Source: Symsagittifera roscoffensis (Eukaryota > Xenacoelomorpha > Acoela > Convolutidae). From it: a DNA stretch of 64,000 nucleotides. How positions within the stretch are numbered: position 1 is the first letter of the stretch; each line of letters starts with the position of its first letter. A program made the translations under genes and the position numbers. The stretch is from the NCBI RefSeq assembly GCF_963678635.1, contig NC_087070.1, forward strand, positions 45,863,467 through 45,927,466, given 5' to 3'. Positions 9,512 through 20,753 of the stretch are shown piece after piece. The notes under the pieces are model-generated. The model worked only from the letters and a program-made list of their open reading frames with translations, was not told where the DNA came from and searched no databases.

Positions 9512-10249
9512 TTGCTGCAGACCTGGTGGTATCCCAAGCGTAGTAATCTGATGTTGATCTGGGACTCTGGAGAGCTGCTCTCCATGGGTTTACCAGACTC
9601 ATCAAAGCCCATAACAATAGTGATAGTGGGAGTTATGATGGCAATACGATGGCTGGAAGCTCATGTGAGAGAAAATAATAGACAGGAGGCACCGACGAGA
9701 GAACAGTTGCGGAAATTAGATTGTCTAAAAGATTTAGATCTTTTTGAGACAATGTGCAAAATTCTAAACATTCCGATGGAAGTGATGAAGATATAGGCAA
9801 GAAAACGATTGATGCCATGGTTCAGAGCTAATATGACTGCATGGTTGTACGAATATGCGAAAAAGCATATGTCGAAGCACGGCAGGGTGTACAGTGAATA
9901 TCAGCTGGACATTGGAGCAGGAGCTTTCAAGCGAGCTCTCATGACTCATCGGAATGCAGTGACCACCGCTGTGAAAAAAATTTCCAGGACGAGTAAACGT
10001 AGTGGAAAGGAAAAGGCAGAGATGTTAAAGGAAGATTTGGAGAGAAACGTGACGTTGTGTCTCCACAACAGCTTCTGCAGGAACAGAGAATCTAATGTGG
10101 ATCCCCTACCTTGTTGCAAACAAAGGGTAGAAGAGCAGAAGTGTTGGAGGACGGCTTCCAGCAGCGTCAGGATAGCTAACGAGGTGTTGCAGGATACGGA
10201 AACTGAGAGTGCAGAGTCAGTATCACAGGAGGAAGAAATGGAACATTGA
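9512..10249 (+). pseudogene. Accessory protein 2, C-terminal part with Cys-rich end, copy A
   Basis: Same frame as the 7160-9511 body. A TAG at 9794 replaces the Trp of the KIWAR context kept in copies C and D. Conserved blocks: LQTWWYPKRSNLM, WLEAHVRENNRQEA, MPWFRANMTAWLYEYAKKHM, TLCLHNSFCRNRESN and PLPCCKQRVEEQKCW. The Cys pattern (CLHNSFC then CC) is kept in all three copies and may bind metal or form disulphides. The protein ends acidic (SQEEEMEH) at TGA 10247-10249. This part is repeated in the two extra tandem units at 13893-15245 and 18889-20241 with the same stops. Confidence 0.65.
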
Positions 10250-10761
10250 CGGATGACCGAAAAAACAAGATGCAAAAAGAGATGAAATTAGAAGAATTTA
10301 GAAGTTTTGGAACTTCTAAACGACGAAAAAAGAAGAAAACAAGGGAGTGATGAAGAAAAAGTCAAAACTCAGAATTGTTTTATTTGTGTGAAAAAACTCA
10401 AGTGAGAAACCAAGCAACCAAGTTGTAATTGAAAACTGAAACATTTCGTTGAGTTTTGAAATTGTTGCATTTTTTAATTTGCATTCTGATTTTAGTTGAG
10501 TGTCTTTAGAGACACTCACTTACTAATTATTTAGAAAGGCTTGAGTGAAAGAGTATATTTAAATATTCCAGCCTACATGACTGTTTTTAATCAGCTAGGA
10601 GAACTGATCACTTTGTGGTGACGTGGAAGGCTTGGGTAATCTCTCGAAGAGGGAAATTGTTTCATTGTTCTTTCTAACCACAGAGTTTCTTAGTTTTAAT
10701 ATTCAGGACGATAACAAGCAAGATTTCCGAAGGGAAAAAGCATAGTAGAATAATTTTAGCT
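10250..10761 (+). other. 3' UTR with candidate polypurine tract, copy A
   Basis: AT-rich non-coding stretch between the last accessory stop and the LTR. A purine run GAAGGGAAAAAG at about 10728-10739 is the best polypurine-tract candidate, although about 20 bases short of the inferred LTR edge. The same layout is found in copies C (59851-60375) and D (24062-24477). Confidence 0.5.
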
Positions 10762-11060
10762 TGTTGGTTGGCAGGTTTGTCCTGCAAACCAACACCTTTT
10801 AAATCTAGGAGAAAAAGTTTTAATCGGGACATTGACATTGGAAGTCAGTAAATATGTTTTATCTTAGGTCATATCCTCAATGTGCAGATTAATGAAAGAA
10901 TTTGAAGGCTACAGTGATGTGGCATGATGCCATTTATATTCTGCAGTGAGTCGATGTGACGTGGATAAAAGTAATTTCGTGCATTTTGTAAATTCTGTTC
11001 GATGACACTGCGTGTCTATTTTACGAACATTGCGTGATTCAATGAGGACATTGACCGGAC

Positions 11061-11071
11061 TGTCCGGGGAG
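11061..11071 (+). promoter_or_regulatory. TGTCCGGGGAG motif in LTR of copy A
   Basis: Part of the most conserved block between the diverged LTRs: TGTCCGGGGAGTATGTGACA here. The minus-strand equivalents are at 13719-13729, 51257-51267 and 59541-59551. It is shared with coding repeats of the element. Confidence 0.55.
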
Positions 11072-11397
11072 TATGTGACATTCGACCAGAATGGACAAAA
11101 TGCAATCTCTGCAGATTTCGAATTTTTTAGCAGTGAACCTTCCGAGTTAGTGATTTTGAAGGATTAACGACGTTATTCGGATGATTAGTAGAACGGTGAA
11201 GGTCAAGATATTCTAATATTTTGAAATTTCAAATTTTCGAAGTGATGACGTAACATTTCTGAGAAACGTCAGAAACGGCCATTTTGGCAGAAAAGCTGAA
11301 AAAGCAGCAGAACAACATTAGTTGCGATTGCGAGAAGAACAAAAGTTGTGATTGAAAAACGACAACGAATCACGGAGTTGACAGAGAACGTTCCGAG

Positions 11398-11432
11398 TTG
11401 CAACTATTGTGTCGCTTCAATAGTTGTTGCAA
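11398..11432 (+). other. LTR hairpin
   Basis: TTGCAACTATTG pairs with CAATAGTTGTTGCAA around loop TGTCGCTT, with three extra bases on the 3' arm. Copy C has the same hairpin at 59188-59217 with a paired base change, which suggests that the structure is maintained. Units 2 and 3 carry it at 16394 and 21390 with one loop change. Confidence 0.6.
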
Positions 11433-11995
11433 GGCCGGTGCGAACAACGGTTAAGGGTAGAAGACAGCCTTCCGGGTTACGGAGAAGTCAAGTTTAACGT
11501 GCTTGATCCAGTGGATTCAAGAATCCGGAAGGGTTTAGGGACTGAAATTTTATCCTTTTACATAAACTTTTAGCTTCCTGTCATGTCCTGATCTGAATTT
11601 AATTAACAACTGGATTCATTTTGATAAGGATGAGAAGCTAGGAGTTGGGGGAAAGGGTTGATCCATCTTCGATGGATATGATGATTTTTATCTACTGAGC
11701 AAAAACAATAATAATTCAATAAATAGTAGTAGCCCTGTTTTTAGGAGTGACCTCGTGGTCTGGGGATACTGAGACCCAGCCATGAGCTCACTGTTTCTGC
11801 ATGTAATTAAGTTAATTTGAGTGTTTTGACCGAAGCCGAAAGCAGTAACGTTTTTTGTCGACCCGATGTTAGAAAAGACCACCTGGCTTGGTAGAGACGG
11901 TGAAAAGCATATAAAGCTATGTTTAGACGTTAGCCAGTCGTCTTAGGACTTAGTTTTATTTTCCGTCGATATGTATCTTCCGGGCGAATGTTACA

Positions 11996-12836
11996 TCTTC
12001 GCAATGTTCACCAATTCTCGTCGTTAAAGGGCGCACTGTCTGGCCGACATAGGAGAAGTTACATCCATTATATGTAGACTTATACACCCTTCTGGATCTC
12101 AGTTCACGAGTAAGAGGAGTTTCGATTGATAGCAAGCATATTTTTCATTTTCCGTTTTAAAATTTTTGTTCCCCAGGTGTTTACCGCTTTTTTGCAGATA
12201 GTAATCGCCATGGATTGCATCGATATTGCATAATGGAAAAGGCTTGTCTATCAACCGATTGTCATTTTCTGTTTGGTTGTCATAAAATCTAAATTTTTTT
12301 CCTTTAATGATCAAGTTAAGAGTTTCAAATACTACTGTCTTTTTCCAGATTATGATTCTCTTTCGAATATTTCAAATATTCATCCAGTGTTTTGAAGAAA
12401 AAAATTACCCATTTGATTTATTCCTGAAAAACCCATGGACAGTTTCTTCCGGAACGTTTTTCTTTTTCGTACTGCGAAGGTGCTCAGCCTCAAAAACTAC
12501 ACCAGTGGAAAGAATTAAGCCTTTTCTGTAAAAAGCCTGTTTTCATTGTACATTTTGGACTACATTTCCTTCGAAACTCAGTATACTTTTTACACTGACC
12601 GGGAGAAAATGGTCAGAGCTACCATCTGTGAAAGCATCGGTGTTCGGTTTCAATGACTTACCAATGTAATCCGGGTCTGAAAATGCCAGTCGTCAAGAAA
12701 ATTTTCTTGAATCAGCGGAGTCAAAAATTTGTTTTTGCAATGTGAAACATTGTCAGCGAGCAAATGGAAACAATCAGTGTGAAGGTTCTACTAAACTCAG
12801 ACAATTGTTTTGTGTTCCCGTGAACTATACAACAAA
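11996..12836. pseudogene. Penelope-like element debris between two convergent LTRs
   Basis: This is the only sequence between the 3' ends of copies A and D. On the minus strand at about 12100-11996 a frame reads RRVYKSTYNGCNFSYVGQT followed by RPLTTRIGEH, which fits the GIY-YIG endonuclease of Penelope-like elements. On the plus strand at about 12537-12660 the bases closely match the minus strand of 51720-51610, where a Penelope-like RT ends. The two pieces therefore point in opposite directions, so this is rearranged debris. The ends abut the LTR termini exactly. Confidence 0.5.
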
Positions 12837-13892
12837 TGTAACATTCGCCCAAATACTACACAATGACGGAGCGTAGAAAAAGTACCTATTAATGACTGGC
12901 AGGCGTCAGTTACCTTAATTCTACTCGTTTTTCACCGTCTCGATCTTGCCAAATGATTTTCTGGTCTGTTTAGGGCTAAGTAAAAAGTTACTATTTTTAG
13001 GCCATCAGTCAAACGACTTTTGATCAGCTTTCGTTTACATGCGAACACAACCAACCACATAGCTGGGTCTCGGATCCTCAGACTACGTAATTGCTATTTA
13101 AAACACGGCTCGAATACCCTATTTTAATATCTTTTTGGTGACAGTTCTTTTTAAAATCCATTGGAGATGGAGTGACCTTTTCCTCTTCCTAGCTACTCAT
13201 ATTCTAAAATATCAAACAATACCCGTGTTAATTCAAAATTCTATGGCATCAGAGTAGTTAAAAAGTTAATTTATTATAGTCTTTCACCATATATCAGTCT
13301 CTGGGGGATCGAGCCTCCGCTTCTGTGTTTTCCTCGAAATAACGTCGTTATCACTCCCAATTCGTGCTCTCCACCACTTCCCCACCGAAGCCTCCTTTCC
13401 CACTATCTTCTTCTGCTAAGGGTCTTAACGTGCGTGATCGTCACGACGTCACGATAAGAGGCTTCGTTTTTCTATGTTAACGTGCGACTGTTTTCCACTA
13501 TACTTGCTGTTGTTCTGACTTTTTCACCTTTTTCAGTCAAAATGGCCATTTTTTGTATTTCTGGGAAATACTCGTTCGTTAATCGAAGTTTTGAAAATAG
13601 AAAATTCTAGAAAATTTCTACCCTCCTTCGCAGCACTTTTTCGTCGTCAAGGCCTTTTCTCGCTAATTTGTGTTTCGCCGGAAGGTTGCGCTGTGCCAAT
13701 CTGGCAGAATGGCACATACTCCCCGGACAGTCCCCATCAAGGTCCCTATTGATCGCATAACACCGGGTTATCGTCAAGTAGTGTTCCAGTTCTCTATAAT
13801 CAACCTTACAAATCGCATTAGAAAATGAAATTTATCTACTCCGACTCAACTCACTACATGTCACAAATGGCATCATACTACATCTCACTGCC
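12837..13892 (-). repeat. Truncated D-type 3' LTR in tandem unit 1
   Basis: Starts with TGTAACATTCGCCC and matches 22829-23884 nearly base for base. It is cut at the tandem junction (CACTGCC|TTTGG). In minus orientation this is the 3' end of the LTR of copy D. Confidence 0.9.
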
Positions 13893-15245
13893 TTTGGTTC
13901 TTTAGAGTCACTATTGAATCTAGAACAGAAACATGAGATGGTCACAGCCATCAGTGTAGAAGTATTCCCAGGAGTTCTGCAGACTGAGCAGAAATACATA
14001 GGAAAATGGAGGGAAGCAATCGAGACGGAAATGAACATCAGACACAGTGAGACTTATTGTAGACCATCAGGAGCACGATATTTGGTGGGTTCGACATTGG
14101 CTCCAATGTGCAAGAGCAGATACCCTGTACATTTCGTAGCTGTGGACGTAAAGAGTACGAGAACGATCGTGGATCAAGCCTTCTCAGTGCCGAAGTGTGT
14201 GAGACTGGCGAGAATGACCGAGAAATCTTACGAGTTGCTATGTAAGATGTTCTCAGCAGTTCCAGAGAGAACCAAGGAAGAATTGGAGTCAATACTAGGA
14301 AAGAAGTTCATGGGATATGTGAGCGGGAACTTCAGTGACTTTGAGAGACAGAAGCAGAGAGGATCAACTGTCACAGATTACAATGCAGTAGATGAGAATG
14401 ATGAAGTCCACCGAGTGATGATGGAAGTGGAACCATTACTGGAAGCTTCGGGAAAACGTAATTGGAGGAGCATCTTGTTGACACATGACGAGTTTCCTTG
14501 CCACTGATTGCTGCAGACCTGGTGGTATCCCAAGCGTAGTAATCTGATGTTGATCTGGGACTCTGGAGAGCTGCTCTCCATGGGTTTACCAGACTCATCA
14601 AAGCCCATAACAATAGTGATAGTGGGAGTTATGATGGCAATACGATGGCTGGAAGCTCATGTGAGAGAAAATAATAGACAGGAGGCACCGACGAGAGAAC
14701 AGTTGCGGAAATTAGATTGTCTAAAAGATTTAGATCTTTTTGAGACAATGTGCAAAATTCTAAACATTCCGATGGAAGTGATGAAGATATAGGCAAGAAA
14801 ACGATTGATGCCATGGTTCAGAGCTAATATGACTGCATGGTTGTACGAATATGCGAAAAAGCATATGTCGAAGCACGGGAGGGTGTACAGTGAATATCAG
14901 CTGGACATTGGAGCAGGAGCTTTCAAGCGAGCTCTCATGACTCATCGGAATGCAGTGACCACCGCTGTGAAAAAAATTTCCAGGACGAGTAAACGTAGTG
15001 GAAAGGAGAAGGCAGAGATGTTAAAGGAAGATTTGGAGAGAAACGTGACGTTGTGTCTCCACAACAGCTTCTGCAGGAACAGAGAATCTAATGTGGATCC
15101 CCTACCTTGTTGCAAACAAAGGGTAGAAGAGCAGAAGTGTTGGAGGACGGCTTCCAGCAGCGTCAGGATAGCTAACGAGGTGTTGCAGGATACGGAAACT
15201 GAGAGTGCAGAGTCAGTATCACAGGAGGAAGAAATGGAACATTGA
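13893..15245 (+). pseudogene. Accessory protein 2 3' fragment in tandem unit 2
   Basis: 5'-truncated copy of the accessory protein 2 end starting at the FGSLESLLNLEQ segment. It keeps the same TGA (14505) and TAG (14790) stops as unit 1, so the gene was already dead when the unit duplicated. It has no promoter or start of its own. Confidence 0.85.
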
Positions 15246-15757
15246 CGGATGACCGAAAAAACAAGATGCAAAAAGAGATGAAATTAGAAGAATTTAGAAG
15301 TTTTGGAACTTCTAAACGACGAAAAAAGAAGAAAACAAGGGAGTGATGAAGAAAAAGTCAAAACTCAGAATTGTTTTATTTGTGTGAAAAAACTCAAGTG
15401 AGAAACCAAGCAACCAAGTTGTAATTGAAAACTGAAACATTTCGTTGAGTTTTGAAATTGTTGCATTTATTAATTTGCATTCTGATTTTAGTTGAGTGTC
15501 TTTAGAGACACTCACTTACTAATTATTTAGAAAGGCTTGAGTGAAAGAGTATATTTAAATATTCCAGTCTACATGACTGTTTTTAATCAGCTAGGAGAAC
15601 TGATCACTTTGTGGTGACGTGGAAGGCTTGGGTAATCTCTCGAAGAGGGAAATTGTTTCATTGTTCTTTCTAACCACAGAGTTTCTTAGTTTTAATATTC
15701 AGGACGATAACAAGCAAGATTTCCGAAGGGAAAAAGCATAGTAGAATAATTTTAGCT
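15246..15757 (+). other. 3' UTR copy in tandem unit 2
   Basis: Repeat of 10250-10761. I see nothing further in it. Confidence 0.7.
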
Positions 15758-16991
15758 TGTTGGTTGGCAGGTTTGTCCTGCAAACCAACACCTTTTAAAT
15801 CTAGGAGAAAAAGTTTTAATCGGGACATTGACATTGGAAGTCAGTAAATATGTTTTATCTTAGGTCATATCCTCAATGTGCAGATTAATGAAAGAATTTG
15901 AAGGCTACAGTGATGTGGCATGATGCCATTTATATTCTGCAGTGAGTCGATGTGACGTGGATAAAAGTAATTTCGTGCATTTTGTAAATTCTGTTCGATG
16001 ACACTGCGTGTCTATTTTACGAACATTGCGTGATTCAATGAGGACATTGACCGGACTGTCCGGGGAGTATGTGACATTCGACCAGAATGGACAAAATGCA
16101 ATCTCTGCAGATTTCGAATTTTTTAGCAGTGAACCTTCCGAGTTAGTGATTTTGAAGGATTAACGACGTTATTCGGATGATTAGTAGAACGGTGAAGGTC
16201 AAGATATTCTAATATTTTGAAATTTCAAATTTTCGAAGTGATGACGTAACATTTCTGAGAAACGTCAGAAACGGCCATTTTGGCAGAAAAGCTGAAAAAG
16301 CAGCAGAACAACATTAGTTGCGATTGCGAGAAGAACAAAAGTTGTGATTGAAAAACGACAACGAATCACGGAGTTGACAGAGAACGTTCCGAGTTGCAAC
16401 TATTGTGTCGCTACAATAGTTGTTGCAAGGCCGGTGCGAACAACGGTTAAGGGTAGAAGACAGCCTTCCGGGTTACGGAGAAGTCAAGTTTAACGTGCTT
16501 GATCCAGTGGATTCAAGAATCCGGAAGGGTTTAGGGACTGAAATTTTATCCTTTTACATAAACTTTTAGCTTCCTGTCATGTCCTGATCTGAATTTAATT
16601 AACAACTGGATTCATTTTGATAAGGATGAGAAGCTAGGAGTTGGGGGAAAGGGTTGATCCATCTTCGATGGATATGATGATTTTTATCTACTGAGCAAAA
16701 ACAATAATAATTCAATAAATAGTAGTAGCCCTGTTTTTAGGAGTGACCTCGTGGTCTGGGGATACTGAGACCCAGCCATGAGCTCACTGTTTCTGCATGT
16801 AATTAAGTTAATTTGAGTGTTTTGACCGAAGCCGAAAGCAGTAACATTTTTTGTCGACCCGATGTTAGAAAAGACCACCTGGCTTGGTAGAGACGGTGAA
16901 AAGCATATAAAGCTATGTTTAGACGTTAGCCAGTCGTCTTAGGACTTAGTTTTATTTTCCGTCGATATGTATCTTCCGGGCGAATGTTACA
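15758..16991 (+). repeat. A-type LTR in tandem unit 2
   Basis: Copy of 10762-11995 at offset 4996, including the motif at 16057 and the hairpin at 16394. Differences are single bases. Confidence 0.75.
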
Positions 16992-17832
16992 TCTTCGCAA
17001 TGTTCACCAATTCTCGTCGTTAAAGGGCGCACTGTCTGGCCGACATAGGAGAAGTTACATCCATTATATGTAGACTTATACACCCTTCTGGATCTCAGTT
17101 CACGAGTAAGAGGAGTTTCGATTGATAGCAAGCATATTTTTCATTTTCCGTTTTAAAATTTTTGTTCCCCAGGTGTTTACCGCTTTTTTGCAGATAGTAA
17201 TCGCCATGGATTGCATCGATATTGCATAATGGAAAAGGCTTGTCTATCAACCGATTGTCATTTTCTGTTTGGTTGTCATAAAATCTAAATTTTTTTCCTT
17301 TAATGATCAAGTTAAGAGTTTCAAATACTACTGTCTTTTTCCAGATTATGATTCTCTTTCGAATATTTCAAATATTCATCCAGTGTTTTGAAGAAAAAAA
17401 TTACCCATTTGATTTATTCCTGAAAAACCCATGGACAGTTTCTTCCGGAACGTTTTTCTTTTTCGTACTGCGAAGGTGCTCAGCCTCAAAAACTACACCA
17501 GTGGAAAGAATTAAGCCTTTTCTGTAAAAAGCCTGTTTTCATTGTACATTTTGGACTACATTTCCTTCGAAACTCAGTATACTTTTTACACTGACCGGGA
17601 GAAAATGGTCAGAGCTACCATCTGTGAAAGCATCGGTGTTCGGTTTCAATGACTTACCAATGTAATCCGGGTCTGAAAATGCCAGTCGTCAAGAAAATTT
17701 TCTTGAATCAGCGGAGTCAAAAATTTGTTTTTGCAATGTGAAACATTGTCAGCGAGCAAATGGAAACAATCAGTGTGAAGGTTCTACTAAACTCAGACAA
17801 TTGTTTTGTGTTCCCGTGAACTATACAACAAA
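16992..17832. pseudogene. Penelope-like debris in tandem unit 2
   Basis: Copy of 11996-12836 at offset 4996 with the same GIY-YIG-like fragment on the minus strand. Confidence 0.5.
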
Positions 17833-18888
17833 TGTAACATTCGCCCAAATACTACACAATGACGGAGCGTAGAAAAAGTACCTATTAATGACTGGCAGGC
17901 GTCAGTTACCTTAATTCTACTCGTTTTTCACCGTCTCGATCTTGCCAAATGATTTTCTGGTCTGTTTAGGGCTAAGTAAAAAGTTACTATTTTTAGGCCA
18001 TCAGTCAAACGACTTTTGATCAGCTTTCGTTTACATGCGAACACAACCAACCACATAGCTGGGTCTCGGATCCTCAGACTACGTAATTGCTATTTAAAAC
18101 ACGGCTCGAATACCCTATTTTAATATCTTTTTGGTGACAGTTCTTTTTAAAATCCATTGGAGATGGAGTGACCTTTTCCTCTTCCTAGCTACTCATATTC
18201 TAAAATATCAAACAATACCCGTGTTAATTCAAAATTCTATGGCATCAGAGTAGTTAAAAAGTTAATTTATTATAGTCTTTCACCATATATCAGTCTCTGG
18301 GGGATCGAGCCTCCGCTTCTGTGTTTTCCTCGAAATAACGTCGTTATCACTCCCAATTCGTGCTCTCCACCACTTCCCCACCGAAGCCTCCTTTCCCACT
18401 ATCTTCTTCTGCTAAGGGTCTTAACGTGCGTGATCGTCACGACGTCACGATAAGAGGCTTCGTTTTTCTATGTTAACGTGCGACTGTTTTCCACTATACT
18501 TGCTGTTGTTCTGACTTTTTCACCTTTTTCAGTCAAAATGGCCGTTTTTTGTATTTCTGGGAAATACTCGTTCGTTAATCGAAGTTTTGAAAATAGAAAA
18601 TTCTAGAAAATTTCTACCCTCCTTCGCAGCACTTTTTCGTCGTCAAGGCCTTTTCTCGCTAATTTGTGTTTCGCCGGAAGGTTGCGCTGTGCCAATCTGG
18701 CAGAATGGCACATACTCCCCGGACAGTCCCCATCAAGGTCCCTATTGATCGCATAACACCGGGTTATCGTCAAGTAGTGTTCCAGTTCTCTATAATCAAC
18801 CTTACAAATCGCATTAGAAAATGAAATTTATCTACTCCGACTCAACTCACTACATGTCACAAATGGCATCATACTACATCTCACTGCC
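17833..18888 (-). repeat. Truncated D-type LTR in tandem unit 2
   Basis: Copy of 12837-13892 at offset 4996, cut at the same junction. Confidence 0.9.
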
Positions 18889-20241
18889 TTTGGTTCTTTA
18901 GAGTCACTATTGAATCTAGAACAGAAACATGAGATGGTCACAGCCATCAGTGTAGAAGTATTCCCAGGAGTTCTGCAGACTGAGCAGAAATACATAGGAA
19001 AATGGAGGGAAGCAATCGAGACGGAAATGAACATCAGACACAGTGAGACTTATTGTAGACCATCAGGAGCACGATATTTGGTGGGTTCGACATTGGCTCC
19101 AATGTGCAAGAGCAGATACCCTGTACATTTCGTAGCTGTGGACGTAAAGAATACGAGAACGATCGTGGATCAAGCCTTCTCAGTGCCGAAGTGTGTGAGA
19201 CTGGCGAGAATGACCGAGAAATCTTACGAGTTGCTATGTAAGATGTTCTCAGCAGTTCCAGAGAGAACCAAGGAAGAATTGGAGTCAATACTAGGAAAGA
19301 AGTTCATGGGATATGTGAGCGGGAACTTCAGTGACTTTGAGAGACAGAAGCAGAGAGGATCAACTGTCACAGATAAAAATGCAGTAGATGAGAATGATGA
19401 AGTCCACCGAGTGATGATGGAAGTGGAACCATTACTGGAAGCTTCGGGAAAACGTAATTGGAGGAGCATCTTGTTGACACATGACGAGTTTCCTTGCCAC
19501 TGATTGCTGCAGACCTGGTGGTATCCCAAGCGTAGTAATCTGATGTTGATCTGGGACTCTGGAGAGCTGCTCTCCATGGGTTTACCAGACTCATCAAAGC
19601 CCATAACAATAGTGATAGTGGGAGTTATGATGGCAATACGATGGGTGGAAGCTCATGTGAGAGAAAATAATAGACAGGAGGCACCGACGAGAGAACAGTT
19701 GCGGAAATTAGATTGTCTAAAAGATTTAGATCTTTTTGAGACAATGTGCAAAATTCTAAACATTCCGATGGAAGTGATGAAGATATAGGCAAGAAAACGA
19801 TTGATGCCATGGTTCAGAGCTAATATGACTGCATGGTTGTACGAATATGCGAAAAAGCATATGTCGAAGCACGGGAGGGTGTACAGTGAATATCAGCTGG
19901 ACATTGGAGCAGGAGCTTTCAAGCGAGCTCTCATGACTCATCGGAATGCAGTGACCACCGCTGTGAAAAAAATTTCCAGGACGAGTAAACGTAGTGGAAA
20001 GGAGAAGGCAGAGATGTTAAAGGAAGATTTGCAGAGAAACGTGACGTTGTGTCTCCACAACAGCTTCTGCAGGAACAGAGAATCTAATGTGGATCCCCTA
20101 CCTTGTTGCAAACAAAGGGTAGAAGAGCAGAAGTGTTGGAGGACGGCTTCCAGCAGCGTCAGGATAGCTAACGAGGTGTTGCAGGATACGGAAACTGAGA
20201 GTGCAGAGTCAGTATCACAGGAGGAAGAAATGGAACATTGA
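18889..20241 (+). pseudogene. Accessory protein 2 3' fragment in tandem unit 3
   Basis: Same truncated piece as in unit 2, with the shared stops at 19501 and 19786 and a few private missense changes. It is not expressed in any way I can infer. Confidence 0.85.
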
Positions 20242-20753
20242 CGGATGACCGAAAAAACAAGATGCAAAAAGAGATGAAATTAGAAGAATTTAGAAGTTTT
20301 GGAACTTCTAAACGACGAAAAAAGAAGAAAACAAGGGAGTGATGAAGAAAAAGTCAAAACTCAGAATTGTTTTATTTGTGTGAAAAAACTCAAGTGAGAA
20401 ACCAAGCAACCAAGTTGTAATTGAAAACTGAAACATTTCGTTGAGTTTTGAAATTGTTGCATTTATTAATTTGCATTCTGATTTTAGTTGAGTGTCTTTA
20501 GAGACACTCACTTACTAATTATTTAGAAAGGCTTGAGTGAAAGAGTATATTTAAATATTCCAGCCTACATGACTGTTTTTAATCAGCTAGGAGAACTGAT
20601 CACTTTGTGGTGACGTGGAAGGCTTGGGTAATCTCTCGAAGAGGGAAATTGTTTCATTGTTCTTTCTAACCACAGAGTTTCTTAGTTTTGATATTCAGGA
20701 CGATAACAAGCAAGATTTCCGAAGGGAAAAAGCATAGTAGAATAATTTTAGCT
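20242..20753 (+). other. 3' UTR copy in tandem unit 3
   Basis: Repeat of 10250-10761. I see nothing further in it. Confidence 0.7.

Larger units (their letters stand above)
1..11995 (+). mobile_element. Giant Ty3-like LTR retroelement, copy A (5' part outside window)
   Basis: The copy runs RT, RNase H, tether, integrase, acidic tail, macro domain, spacer, coiled-coil accessory gene, long accessory gene, 3' UTR and 3' LTR. The same order occurs on the minus strand between 51608 and 22829, which supports treating all of this as one element. The copy is dead: frameshifts near 170, 430, 1340, 4580 and 6370, in-frame stops at 909, 2255, 4013, 5635, 5965, 6665, 7145, 9509 and 9794, and a lost RT catalytic Asp. 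Compared with copy B/D it lacks the SGNH block. Its 3' part is tandemly triplicated from 8897 onward. Confidence 0.8.
10762..11995 (+). repeat. 3' LTR of copy A
   Basis: About 1234 bp with inferred ends TGTTGGTTGG...CGAATGTTACA, giving TG/CA termini. The right end is matched by the reverse complement TGTAACATTCG at 12837, 56510 and 58654. The left end is inferred from copy C and from the 1233-bp length of the D LTR; it could be off by some tens of bases. It contains the TGTCCGGGGAG motif (11061), a TGACGTAA site (about 11238), a strong hairpin (11398-11432) and AATAAA near 11720. Confidence 0.65.
8897..13892. repeat. Tandem repeat unit 1 (4996 bp)
   Basis: First of three direct tandem units of exactly 4996 bp. 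It begins inside the accessory coding sequence (TTTGGTTCTTTAGAG) and ends inside the D-type LTR (CACTGCC). It contains A coding end, A 3' UTR, A LTR, Penelope debris and a 1056-bp piece of the convergent D LTR. It differs from units 2 and 3 at several single bases, for example C at 9883 and the hairpin loop at 11416. Confidence 0.95.
13893..18888. repeat. Tandem repeat unit 2 (4996 bp)
   Basis: Second direct copy. The junction at 13892/13893 joins LTR sequence to coding sequence with a TTT microhomology. It shares several variants with unit 3 against unit 1 (for example TTTATTAATTTG near 15466 and CTACAATAG near 16412), so units 2 and 3 are closest to each other. Confidence 0.95.

Noticed and set aside
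900-9800. Scattered in-frame stops suggesting a changed genetic code or readthrough
   Set aside because: All three stop codons occur, each at a position where another copy has a different sense codon, mixed with frameshifts and a lost catalytic residue. This is ordinary decay.
7160-10249. Accessory protein as an envelope protein
   Set aside because: No signal peptide, hydrophobic fusion segment or membrane anchor in any of the three copies.
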